From NCBI GenBank assembly GCA_035541775.1, contig DATKMP010000232.1:1-8761 (forward strand): a stretch of 8,761 bases of DNA. The letters run 5' to 3'. This document shows, piece by piece, positions 1 through 6,448 of the stretch (the first letter of the stretch is position 1; every line of letters starts with the position of its first letter). The DNA is from DATKMP01 sp035541775. Lineage in GTDB: Bacteria > Bacteroidota > Ignavibacteria > UBA10030. The position numbers were made by a program, and so were the translations under genes. The notes beneath the pieces are model-generated. The model was given only the letters and a program-made list of their open reading frames with translations. It was not told the origin of the DNA and ran no database searches.

Positions 1-1
1 G

Positions 2-565
2 CTTCAACTTGCGAATGACCGCCGCGTTGAATTGAAACTTGCTCGCGCTGCAGAACAAACCGCGTTGTTACAACAGCGGTTGAGCGAGCTGGGGAATTTA
101 CCTTCATTAAAAATCGGAGCGGAATACGGTGTTAAGAATGGTTATGAACCCGACCTCGACGTATGGCGTGGAAATTGGGTAGTCTTTGCCACGGCACAAA
201 TTCCCATTTATGATGGGAGTCGTACCAAACATCAAGTGGAAGAATCGCAAGCGTCGCTGGCGGCAGAACATGCTCACACCGACGACGTCACAAAACAAAT
301 TCATGCAGAAGTCGAGCAAACGATCGCTGATGTTCAAGCTGCAAAAACAAAAGTAGAAATTTCCAAAGTGCAGCTTCAACAAGCGCATGATGCAGTCACG
401 ATTGCTCGCACGCGTTATGAAGTCGGTACCGTTACGAATCTCGATCTCTTGGATGCAGAAACAGCAGAATCAGCATCCAAGCTTGCCGACTTGCAGGCAC
501 TGTATCAATACGTTATCAGCAATTACCAATTACAAAAAGCGGTCGGCACACTGATATCGAATTAG
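2..565 (+). CDS. TolC-family outer membrane efflux protein, C-terminal part (5' end outside window)
   Basis: This is the last 187 codons of an outer membrane efflux protein; the frame is open from base 2, so the true start lies to the left. Proteins of this family form the outer membrane channel of tripartite efflux pumps and type I secretion systems, working with a periplasmic adaptor and an inner membrane pump. Visible family marks are the N-terminal DRRVELK stretch (nRpel-like), the strand AQIPIYDGSR followed by a long alanine/glutamine-rich helix (Q-V-E-E-S-Q onward), and the C-terminal repeat motif RYEVGTVTNLDLLDAET, typical of the second TolC repeat. It ends with the usual short tail (LQKAVGTLISN). 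The adaptor and pump genes, if linked, would lie upstream. The internal TTG at base 32 is not a plausible start because homology continues before it. The family call is firm; the substrate is unknown. Confidence 0.93.
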   Translation, partial: LQLANDRRVELKLARAAEQTALLQQRLSELGNLPSLKIGAEYGVKNGYEPDLDVWRGNWVVFATAQIPIYDGSRTKHQVEESQASLAAEHAHTDDVTKQIHAEVEQTIADVQAAKTKVEISKVQLQQAHDAVTIARTRYEVGTVTNLDLLDAETAESASKLADLQALYQYVISNYQLQKAVGTLISN

Positions 566-634
566 GAAATTGCTTTTCACTTTTCTGTTGATGATATTGT
601 GTTCCAACAAAAATATTTTGGACTGAAAAGAATT

Positions 635-1177
635 ATGCTTAATCGTAAATTATTTTTTCTTGTGCTGTTTGTTATGATGTATGTCTGCACACTTCACGCA
701 CAAATCGTTCAGCCGGCATCCAGCGACCGCCATCCATGGTGGGTGAATCTGGGCGGCGGCGGCGCATTCCTCGGAAATGATGTTACGATGACCGCGGGAG
801 CAATTTATTCCTATCAATTTGAATCGACAATTATCAGCGCGCGCATTATGGGATTGACCAATGAAAATCCAACGGTGCAGGAAATTCATGCAACGACGGT
901 CAATTATAAGTTCGCCGATTATGGAATTCTTTATGGGCCGATCTGGCATTTTGGAAATGGGTACGTTGCTACAACCGGTGGCATCGGTTTAGTACGGGCC
1001 GCGTATGAACGCCCGGCCGGAACTTCGACCGCCACAAGTTTTAGCGTGCCGCTTGAAGTGCAGTTGGGATATCGCATCACATCGACGGTCGGCATTGGTT
1101 TGTATCCGTATGCAAGCATCAATACAGAAAAATCGTTCTGGGGAATGATGGCTTGCGTACAATTAGGAATATGGTGA
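635..1177 (+). CDS. Small exported outer membrane beta-barrel-like protein, 180 aa
   Basis: I do not recognise a named family. The predicted protein starts with a clear signal peptide: charged NRK, then a hydrophobic run of about 13 residues, with likely cleavage after LHA at residue 22. The mature part is rich in glycine and aromatic residues with alternating polar/hydrophobic stretches (AGAIYSYQF, YVATTGGIGLV, VGIGLYPYASI) and ends in an aromatic residue (LGIW), as outer membrane barrels often do. At about 158 mature residues it could form a barrel of roughly eight strands. ATG 635 is preferred over the in-frame GTG at 599 because it places the charged signal-peptide start correctly and has a purine-rich GAAAAG a few bases upstream. 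It lies 69 bases after the TolC-type gene and is closed by a terminator, so both may share a transcript. The barrel fold is inferred; an unrelated secreted beta protein is possible. Confidence 0.75.
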   Translation: MLNRKLFFLVLFVMMYVCTLHAQIVQPASSDRHPWWVNLGGGGAFLGNDVTMTAGAIYSYQFESTIISARIMGLTNENPTVQEIHATTVNYKFADYGILYGPIWHFGNGYVATTGGIGLVRAAYERPAGTSTATSFSVPLEVQLGYRITSTVGIGLYPYASINTEKSFWGMMACVQLGIW

Positions 1178-1196
1178 GGCGTTCAAGAAAAACTCC

Positions 1197-1225
1197 TTGC
1201 CTTTGCATCAATAATTTGATATTTT
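1197..1225 (+). promoter_or_regulatory. Possible sigma70-like promoter for the tRNA genes
   Basis: TTGCCT (1197-1202) and TATTTT (1220-1225) are separated by 17 bases; each matches the sigma70 consensus at four of six positions. A start near 1232 would transcribe the two tRNA genes, but the terminator-like hairpin at 1241-1262 would then lie in the leader. No better promoter fits in the 33 bases between that hairpin and tRNA-His. The evidence is weak. Confidence 0.22.
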
Positions 1226-1240
1226 AAATATGCTACAGCG

Positions 1241-1270
1241 GCCTGTTATGGAAATAACGGGCTTTATTGT
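1241..1270 (+). terminator. Rho-independent terminator after the barrel-protein gene
   Basis: A 9-bp stem with one G-T pair (GCCTGTTAT at 1241-1249 with ATAACGGGC at 1254-1262) closes a GGAA tetraloop and is followed at once by TTTATTGT. It lies 63 bases beyond the stop of the barrel-protein gene and 33 bases before tRNA-His, so it should end the efflux/barrel transcript. Confidence 0.75.
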
Positions 1271-1295
1271 CTTAGCAAGAATTGTTCTTTACCAC

Positions 1296-1373
1296 GGTGG
1301 CCATAGTTCAGTTGGTTAGAACGCCAGGTTGTGGCCCTGGAGGTCGTGGGTTCAAATCCCACTGGTCACCCCA
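1296..1373 (+). tRNA. tRNA-His (anticodon GTG)
   Basis: The full cloverleaf can be drawn. The acceptor stem is 1297-1303 with 1363-1369 (one G-T pair); the D stem GTTC/GAAC is 1306-1309/1319-1322; the anticodon stem CCAGG/CCTGG is 1324-1328/1336-1340 with loop TTGTGGC and anticodon GTG at 1331-1333; the T stem GTGGG/CCCAC is 1346-1350/1358-1362 with loop TTCAAAT. The extra G at 1296 pairs with C at 1370. This is the G-1:C73 pair specific to tRNA-His and needed for recognition by histidyl-tRNA synthetase. The 3' CCA is encoded at 1371-1373. Confidence 0.97.
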
Positions 1374-1411
1374 GTAACCCATTGCAAAATTTTCGATTTA
1401 ATGATTTTGTA

Positions 1412-1433
1412 ATTGCATTTTCATTCATGCAAT
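1412..1433. repeat. Perfect inverted repeat between the two tRNA genes
   Basis: ATTGCAT (1412-1418) and ATGCAAT (1427-1433) form a perfect 7-bp stem around an 8-base loop. There is no T run after it, so it is not a standard terminator. It lies in the spacer of the likely tRNA-His/tRNA-Glu transcript and could be a processing structure, or chance in AT-rich DNA. Confidence 0.35.
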
Positions 1434-1461
1434 CGACCATCACACAATCGACAATTCATTT

Positions 1462-1534
1462 GCCCCTATCGTCTAGAGGCCTAGGACACGGGCTTTTCAA
1501 GCCTGTAACACGAGTTCGAATCTCGTTGGGGGCA
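1462..1534 (+). tRNA. tRNA-Glu (anticodon TTC)
   Basis: The acceptor stem GCCCCTA (1462-1468) pairs with TGGGGGC (1527-1533) through one T-G pair, followed by discriminator A at 1534. The anticodon stem CGGGC/GCCTG (1489-1493/1501-1505) closes loop TTTTCAA with anticodon TTC at 1496-1498. The T stem ACGAG/CTCGT (1510-1514/1522-1526) carries loop TTCGAAT. The next bases are CTG, so the CCA end is not encoded and must be added by the nucleotidyltransferase, unlike the tRNA-His just upstream. The two genes are 88 bases apart on one strand and may be co-transcribed. Confidence 0.96.
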
Positions 1535-1547
1535 CTGCCACTCTGAG

Positions 1548-1571
1548 TGAAATCAGCAGATTTCAATTTTT
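1548..1571 (+). terminator. Probable rho-independent terminator after tRNA-Glu
   Basis: A perfect 7-bp stem, TGAAATC (1548-1554) with GATTTCA (1559-1565), closes an AGCA loop and is followed by A then five T. It begins 14 bases beyond tRNA-Glu. The stem is AT-rich, so its strength is uncertain, but position and T run fit a tRNA operon terminator on the plus strand. Confidence 0.55.
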
Positions 1572-1823
1572 CCGTAAAATGTCATTTCCAAAGAAGTACC
1601 AATGGTCCTAAGAATATTTCTTCCGAGAGTACATCGCCACACCCCATTGGGTAACAACAAAGTGCTTTCTTCACCATCCCACCACTCCGTAAAATTGTTT
1701 GTTGAAAAAATAAAACTCGTAAAACGTACGCTGTAATGGTACCCAATCGCTGCAAAAGAATCAAGCGGCGTTTTCCTCCGTTGTTTGTTCTTTCCGCACT
1801 CGCAATTTCATTTATTTTACAAC
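1572..1823. other. Convergent spacer with no supportable gene
   Basis: This stretch separates the plus-strand tRNA genes from the end of the minus-strand unit. An open minus-strand frame of 81 codons (1582-1827, TTG start overlapping the DUF3795 stop) has no ribosome binding site and reads like non-coding sequence. A second minus-strand frame is open from 1807 to 1553 but has no start codon near its beginning; it opens with a Cys-Glu-Cys-Gly that may be a decayed tail of the DUF3795 gene. I see no clear minus-strand terminator. Confidence 0.5.
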
Positions 1824-2192
1824 TCAAAAGCTCAAAGACTTATCGACTTTTTCCTGCACAATAAATTTTTTGATTCTCGTTTTCTTCAAACGCTGAACAT
1901 TTGCAATCGGACTGAATCCGTATTTCAATCGGTAGCGTTTATCAAGACGCAGCAAATCCGTGCAGGGGCAGTCCTTGCTCGAAAGACAAAACTGGTGATT
2001 CGTTTGCGTACGAACGATGCAGGTTTTTATTTTGCATCGAGTTCGCGACGGTAACTTTTCCGGATCATCGACTCGGCATCCGGGACACGGATTGTGTTTT
2101 CGTAAATGCACGCGGCACAAGTTGCAATTAATTCCGCAAGGCGCGATGAGTTTTGTGCACAAAGCGCCGACGTTTGTCTTTTTCTGTACCAC
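1824..2192 (-). CDS. Small cysteine-rich DUF3795-family protein, 122 aa
   Basis: The protein carries the DUF3795 pattern: APCGINCNLC near residues 17-26, then a C-x2-C (CPGC), CKIKTC, FCLSSKDCPC, and the following RYRLKYGFSPIANVQRL stretch. The cysteine pairs suggest zinc or iron-sulfur binding; the family's biochemical role is not established. No signal peptide is visible, so it is probably cytoplasmic. The only start before the first cysteine motif, apart from a TTG at codon 11, is GTG at 2192, which lacks a clear ribosome binding site. It lies nine bases after, and in the same frame as, the stop of the DUF4139 gene, so translation may depend on coupling. Many family members continue into a W-x-C-x2-C-G tail, which is absent here: the protein stops at DKSLSF. 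It may be a naturally short form or slightly truncated. Confidence 0.75.
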   Translation of the reverse strand: MVQKKTNVGALCTKLIAPCGINCNLCRVHLRKHNPCPGCRVDDPEKLPSRTRCKIKTCIVRTQTNHQFCLSSKDCPCTDLLRLDKRYRLKYGFSPIANVQRLKKTRIKKFIVQEKVDKSLSF

Positions 2193-2201
2193 AGAGAATA
2201 A

Positions 2202-3656
2202 TTACCACGTATAGCGAATGGTGTAAGTAATTGTTCGCTCCTCATCCTTTTGCAGTTTTACCGGAAAGCGGACGGTGGACTGATCTACTTTTTCCCATTT
2301 CTCCGTTGCGGTTTTTATATCCCAATCGTTCCAGCGCCACGGATGTTCGTACACGAATATTTCTACCGGTTCGGTTTTATGGTTGCGCAGTTTTATCTCA
2401 AACGTTTCTTCCACCACGTGCCCGGAAACGACAACGTGAAAATCTTTTTGTGCTCGTTCGCCCACAAGATCGAACGCATTGCCGAGATACAGTTTCATTT
2501 CTTCATCTTTGGGCGTGTGGTCGATTTCATCTTCGCCGGCAAATTGTTCTTTGCCGTCGTCATCGCGTTTATACACACGCACTTTGCCTTTCGGCAGCGG
2601 CATGCCGAGCCCGGATTTCTCATCGTTCTTGAAGGCAATGAACACGCCCACTTTGGTGTTGGACTCCTGTCCGAATGTTCCCTGGCCGCGATACGAAATG
2701 TTGTTTCGCCAATAACGCCACTGCTCATTCATTCCGTCGAAAATAAACATTTTCTTTGCAGTAACATGGTGCGCCGAGGTCAATTGGATTTGTTTTGTTT
2801 CGTCGTTGTTGATGTCGGTTTTACGCTGCAACGAATAAAGTTTGTATTCGAATAATTCTTTTTGCTCAAATTGTTTTTTAAAATCGGGCATTCGTTCTAG
2901 TTGAGCATTTGTAACCAATCCTCCAAATCGAGCTGGTTCCGGTATTCTATTCACGTCTCCTGCGACAAGTTTTAATCCCGTGTTTTTAAATGTTGATCCC
3001 GAATGATTCGTGATAGTAACCCAGCCCGTGAGATCGAGATGCGTATCGTTTGCATCTAAAAGAACGACGTAGTTGCAATCCCAGTTAATTTTCGCTGCAA
3101 GGTAGCTGATTTCGGTCTTATGTTTTCCGGCAGAAGAATTTTCCAACAGCCATTTCAATTGCGGCTTCAGAATGAGACCTTCCGGGAGACTCGGCAGCGA
3201 TAACCGTCCCTGGGGCGACATCTCGATTTTTCCGTTGATCTCGGCAATCATCGGACCGTAAGAAAGCAATGTTGCTTTGATGGTGTCTTCGATTTTTGTG
3301 ATGGGATTATTTTTGCAGAAATAGACTTCTTTGCCGATGTACTTATCATATATTTTATTCTGTTGGAGCACATCGTATTGGTAATTTTGTTCCAGTACGT
3401 TTACTGCCTTTGGTTCAGTCAAACTGGAAAAATGCAGTGATGTTCCGTCGATGGTGGCAGGAATATCCGGCACAATGACGGTATTCAATCCGTCGGATAA
3501 AGTCATCGTTCGCTCTTCCCGCACCAAAGCGATATCGGAATTGTAAATCGTGAGATCGACAGATTGGCGTTCGCTGGCCGATATCGGCTGTTGTGAAAAA
3601 GCAAATGAAACAATCGTTGACGTGAACAAGAGAATGATACCAATAGGATGCTTCAT
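2202..3656 (-). CDS. Exported DUF4139 domain protein, 484 aa
   Basis: A signal peptide covers residues 1-21 (hydrophobic core IGIILLFTSTIVSFAF, cleavage near FS/QQ), so the protein is exported. Residues 35-49, LTIYNSDIALVREER, and the following GLNTVIVPDIPATIDGTS match the conserved N-terminal strand region of DUF4139 proteins. The C-terminal half carries the DUF4139 marks: a K-x-R-V-Y segment in GKVRVYKRDDDGK, a glycine-aspartate edge in YLGNAFDLVGE, a VEIFVYEHP segment and a terminal TIRYTW. It lacks the long coiled coil of larger DUF4140-DUF4139 relatives. Function is unknown; it is probably a periplasmic or surface beta-rich protein. The ATG at 3656 has GAGGTG upstream on the coding strand. 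It starts 30 bases after the PAP2 gene stop and is followed by the DUF3795 gene after nine bases, which implies one operon. Confidence 0.88.
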   Translation of the reverse strand: MKHPIGIILLFTSTIVSFAFSQQPISASERQSVDLTIYNSDIALVREERTMTLSDGLNTVIVPDIPATIDGTSLHFSSLTEPKAVNVLEQNYQYDVLQQNKIYDKYIGKEVYFCKNNPITKIEDTIKATLLSYGPMIAEINGKIEMSPQGRLSLPSLPEGLILKPQLKWLLENSSAGKHKTEISYLAAKINWDCNYVVLLDANDTHLDLTGWVTITNHSGSTFKNTGLKLVAGDVNRIPEPARFGGLVTNAQLERMPDFKKQFEQKELFEYKLYSLQRKTDINNDETKQIQLTSAHHVTAKKMFIFDGMNEQWRYWRNNISYRGQGTFGQESNTKVGVFIAFKNDEKSGLGMPLPKGKVRVYKRDDDGKEQFAGEDEIDHTPKDEEMKLYLGNAFDLVGERAQKDFHVVVSGHVVEETFEIKLRNHKTEPVEIFVYEHPWRWNDWDIKTATEKWEKVDQSTVRFPVKLQKDEERTITYTIRYTW

Positions 3657-3686
3657 AACACACCTCGATTATTGTGGTACAGAAAA

Positions 3687-4598
3687 TTATTTCGATGCTG
3701 AAAAATATTTTTCAGGAATTTTATTCCAGAACTTCATCAAGATTGGCGCAATCAGTAATGCAAACGTCGCAACAAGAATTCCGACAACGGCATCGGTCAC
3801 ATAATGATACCGTCCGTAAAACGTCGAAATGTACAGCGAGAGAACAATCGGCATTAAAATCCAGAACGATGGGCGATGATAGCGGTACGCCATGATCCAC
3901 ATAATCGTTGCCGCTGCGGCATGCGGACTGGGAATCGATCCTCCGGCAAAATGCAAATGGCTGCGGATGAATTCACCGAGGAACGTGAAAAAGTATCCTT
4001 GCAGGGGAACCGTGTAAAGTTCTTTGAGATGGTACATTGGACTTGCAACAGGGTAGAGGATGAATCCGATATCGCACAAAACATTGGTGAGTCCGAGCGT
4101 GAAGAAGTAATCTTCCATTGCCAGTTCGCCGCGTTTATAATAGATGATGCCACAGAGTACGGGATATAACGGGATATAGATAACGTACGAGAACATCAAC
4201 CATTCCGTTAACGGTTTCGAAATATAATCTTCGATCCATAACGTCGGCTGCACGCCGAACATATATTGCTCAAAATCCAGAACGTCGTCGTCCATCCATT
4301 GATGCTGCACGATCATTTGTAATTTATCGACAGCGCCGAACAGATATGCAAATGCAAGAACGATGGGCGCCATGCGAATGAAAAATTTCCAAAATTTATT
4401 TTTTGCTTTTTCACTGAACCGGTTGACGCACACGTACATAATACCGACGATCATGTTCTTGAGTACCAGCAGCAACCAATGTTCAACTTGCGAACAATAG
4501 ATCATCGCCAGCAGTGAAAAAAGCGCAAGCGTTCCGAGAATCAATGTATCCGTGGCGTTGAGCCGTACTCTTCCGATGGTGAGTTGTTTGTTCGTCAT
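3687..4598 (-). CDS. PAP2-superfamily membrane phosphatase/transferase, AUR1-like, 303 aa
   Basis: This is a polytopic inner membrane protein with about six hydrophobic segments. The C-terminal half holds the PAP2 catalytic motifs: GGSIPSPHAAA (catalytic-type His226) and STFYGRYHYVTDAVVG (H265-x3-D269, the nucleophilic His and its Asp). The Arg of the classic SR-x5-H motif is Thr259, as in the AUR1/inositolphosphotransferase-like branch. Such enzymes remove or transfer phosphate or phosphoalcohol groups on lipids, with the active site on the outer face of the membrane. ATG 4598 follows AAGAAAG on the coding strand. An upstream in-frame ATG at 4661 overlaps the protease stop as ATGA but has no ribosome binding site and would add a polar 21-residue extension, so it is second choice. 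It lies between the protease and DUF4139 genes. The superfamily is firm; lipid phosphatase versus transferase is open. Confidence 0.9.
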   Translation of the reverse strand: MTNKQLTIGRVRLNATDTLILGTLALFSLLAMIYCSQVEHWLLLVLKNMIVGIMYVCVNRFSEKAKNKFWKFFIRMAPIVLAFAYLFGAVDKLQMIVQHQWMDDDVLDFEQYMFGVQPTLWIEDYISKPLTEWLMFSYVIYIPLYPVLCGIIYYKRGELAMEDYFFTLGLTNVLCDIGFILYPVASPMYHLKELYTVPLQGYFFTFLGEFIRSHLHFAGGSIPSPHAAAATIMWIMAYRYHRPSFWILMPIVLSLYISTFYGRYHYVTDAVVGILVATFALLIAPILMKFWNKIPEKYFSASK

Positions 4599-4657
4599 AT
4601 TCTTTCTTGAGAACCCAACGTATTGATTCTCGTGACTCAAAGTCAAGAAGCTGTTAT

Positions 4658-5383
4658 TCATCCAAAACAAATAAAGAAATCTAACGAAAGCCCGAGCAGC
4701 CAGTGTGTAAGAATGGCGGGAATAATAGATCGCGACCGGACTACGATGATTCCCCAGATGACCGCTCCGAAAATGGCACCGTATATTTCGCCGGTGGGTT
4801 TGCCGATATGTACAATACAGGAAATTGCTGCCTGCACTAAAATGGCGCCCCACACGCCGAAACGCGGCGCTAAACTGTGCTGCATCAAACCGCGGAAAAA
4901 TGTTTCCCATCCGATATAAAATAATAAATACCCGGCGGCATGAAGTGTGAACATCTGCCACGATGCGCCCGCGCCTTTGTAAAGAGGATACTCCGCAATG
5001 AAATGCGGATCCTTCGACGAAAGATACCCTGCGCCAACCATGATCATTCCCAAAATGCCCGTTGCCGGCAGCCAAAATTTCCAGTCGCCTAATTGTAATC
5101 CGTACGCGCTGAACGGTTCTTTAAAGATGTAACGAATCACAAGCAGCGAGAGAACGCCGAAAAGAACCAGTGCCGTGAGATAATTATACCATTCCGCAGC
5201 CATTGCTGCAATACTATTGATAAAAGGAATTTGTGAAACGAGATAGGCCAGAAACAAGGTCCTGCTGCCGTAATATCGCCAGGTGACAAGCAACAACGTA
5301 CCGAACAGAAGAATAATTGTTGGTTTACGATTTTCTTCAGAAAAGATTTCTTTCAACGACAGCGAAGATTCAAAATGATTCAT
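4658..5383 (-). CDS. CPBP-family intramembrane metalloprotease, 241 aa
   Basis: This is a hydrophobic protein with about seven to eight membrane segments and the CPBP (CAAX protease/bacteriocin-processing, Rce1-like) motifs. Numbered from ATG 5383: motif 1 is WETFFRG with E160 and R164, motif 2 is ISCIVHIG with H192, and a third histidine lies in LTHWLLG (H227). The first Glu of the usual E-E-x3-R is Trp. Family members cleave within or next to the membrane or act in transport and immunity roles; the substrate here is unknown. ATG 5383 is chosen because GGAG sits six bases upstream. An ATG four codons earlier (5395) has no comparable site. It begins 27 bases after the epimerase stop and ends 59 bases before the PAP2 start, fitting one transcript. 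Length is usual for the family. Confidence 0.88.
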   Translation of the reverse strand: MNHFESSLSLKEIFSEENRKPTIILLFGTLLLVTWRYYGSRTLFLAYLVSQIPFINSIAAMAAEWYNYLTALVLFGVLSLLVIRYIFKEPFSAYGLQLGDWKFWLPATGILGMIMVGAGYLSSKDPHFIAEYPLYKGAGASWQMFTLHAAGYLLFYIGWETFFRGLMQHSLAPRFGVWGAILVQAAISCIVHIGKPTGEIYGAIFGAVIWGIIVVRSRSIIPAILTHWLLGLSLDFFICFG

Positions 5384-5410
5384 TGAGTACTCCATTCGAA
5401 AAGAGAAAGA

Positions 5411-6427
5411 TCATTGTTGTTTTCTTTTTTTACGTTGCTCAACCAGCCAGTTGTAAGTGATACGCATTCCTTCTTTCAACGGTGTGAACGTGTAGCCGAG
5501 TTCGTGTTCGGCTTTAGCGCATGAGTACACCCAGTCCTGCAAAAATGTTTCGACCCAGCCCGAGGTTATTTGCGGATAGATGCCGAAATGTTCCGCTGCA
5601 AATTTCCATGCGCCGCCGTACGCCATTGCAAGACGCGGCGACAAATTGATTTGAAAATGTTGCTTGCCGCTCACTTCGTCGACAAGTTCGTACAATTGTT
5701 TCAGCGATGCATTTTCTCCGCCGAGGATATACCGCTCGCCCATGCGTCCTTTTTCCATTGCAAGAATATGCCCTCGAACCACATCATCGACAAAGGCATA
5801 ATTACCGATGTTGATGCCGTGATTGAGAAGAATGGGAAGTTGCCCGCGGTCATACTGATCGATCATTAAACTGACGGAATTTCCTTCCGTTAATTTTCCC
5901 GGGCCGTACACGCGTGTCGGATTGACGATGACAACCGGAAATCCTTTTGATGCCATTGTGAGCGCTTCACGTTCGGCAATGGCTTTTGTCTCTTCATATT
6001 CGGTAAAATATTTTTGTGTGGTACGCGGCATGGTTTCATCACCGAGAATGCTGTTGTGTGTCGGGCCGAATGTGACGATGGTGGAAGTCCATACGACACG
6101 CTCGAGGTTATTCAGGCGTGCGGCTTCAAATACATTCTTCATTCCGATAACGTTGTGTTGATAGAAAATGTTTTTATCCGGTGCCCAATTTTTTGCATAC
6201 GCCGCCATGTGGAAGGCGTGCGTGCAATCGTTCATCCCTTCAACCAACGAACCGAGATTCATAATGTCGCCCTGCACAAGTTTGATGCGCTCGTGCTGCA
6301 GTCCGTTGCGATTGCTTGCAGCGCGTGTCAAGGCATGCACCGTGTGTCCCTGCTGCACGAGTTCGTTGACGAGTTTCGTGCCGATAAAGCCGGTTGCGCC
6401 GGTGACAAAAATGGTCGTTGGGTTCAT
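5411..6427 (-). CDS. NAD(P)-dependent epimerase/dehydratase (extended SDR, dihydroflavonol-reductase-like), 338 aa
   Basis: The N terminus is a Rossmann nucleotide-binding motif, FVTGATGFIG (G10-x2-G13-x2-G16), followed by GDIMN with D54. The catalytic elements are T114/S115/T116 in WTSTIVTFGP and Y144-x3-K148 in EYEETK, then NPTRVYGPG at 169-177. Length and motif order match the atypical extended SDRs related to dihydroflavonol-4-reductase, 3-beta-hydroxysteroid dehydrogenase and the hopanoid-associated epimerase HpnA. The reaction is an NAD(P)-dependent oxidation, reduction or epimerisation in the cytoplasm; the substrate is not readable. ATG 6427 puts the Rossmann motif at its normal place and has GAAGAGAA upstream; the frame also runs upstream to 6490, but that would add 21 non-homologous residues. 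It is the first gene of the minus-strand unit and has a promoter-like sequence just upstream. Confidence 0.9.
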   Translation of the reverse strand: MNPTTIFVTGATGFIGTKLVNELVQQGHTVHALTRAASNRNGLQHERIKLVQGDIMNLGSLVEGMNDCTHAFHMAAYAKNWAPDKNIFYQHNVIGMKNVFEAARLNNLERVVWTSTIVTFGPTHNSILGDETMPRTTQKYFTEYEETKAIAEREALTMASKGFPVVIVNPTRVYGPGKLTEGNSVSLMIDQYDRGQLPILLNHGINIGNYAFVDDVVRGHILAMEKGRMGERYILGGENASLKQLYELVDEVSGKQHFQINLSPRLAMAYGGAWKFAAEHFGIYPQITSGWVETFLQDWVYSCAKAEHELGYTFTPLKEGMRITYNWLVEQRKKRKQQ

Positions 6428-6448
6428 ACAAAGATTCTCTTCACAGCT

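Noticed and set aside
1331..1546. 71-codon frame covering both tRNA genes
   Set aside because: It lies over two tRNA genes with perfect cloverleaves, so it is not coding.
1700..1735. Possible minus-strand terminator (CGTA/TACG stem followed by a T-rich run)
   Set aside because: The stem is only four base pairs and the T run begins several bases after it; too weak to call.
1582..1827. Minus-strand 81-codon frame with a TTG start overlapping the DUF3795 stop
   Set aside because: There is no ribosome binding site, the composition is unlike its neighbours, no domain is recognisable, and it runs into the tRNA-side spacer.
2250..2855. Long plus-strand frame of 201 codons opposite the DUF4139 gene
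   Set aside because: It is a shadow of the real minus-strand gene, whose signal peptide, ribosome site and domain motifs are clear; the plus-strand product has no recognisable motif.
4599..5075. N-terminal extension of the PAP2 frame up to base 5075
   Set aside because: The extra 159 residues overlap the CPBP protease gene in another frame and read as shadow sequence; ATG 4598 gives a natural membrane-protein start.
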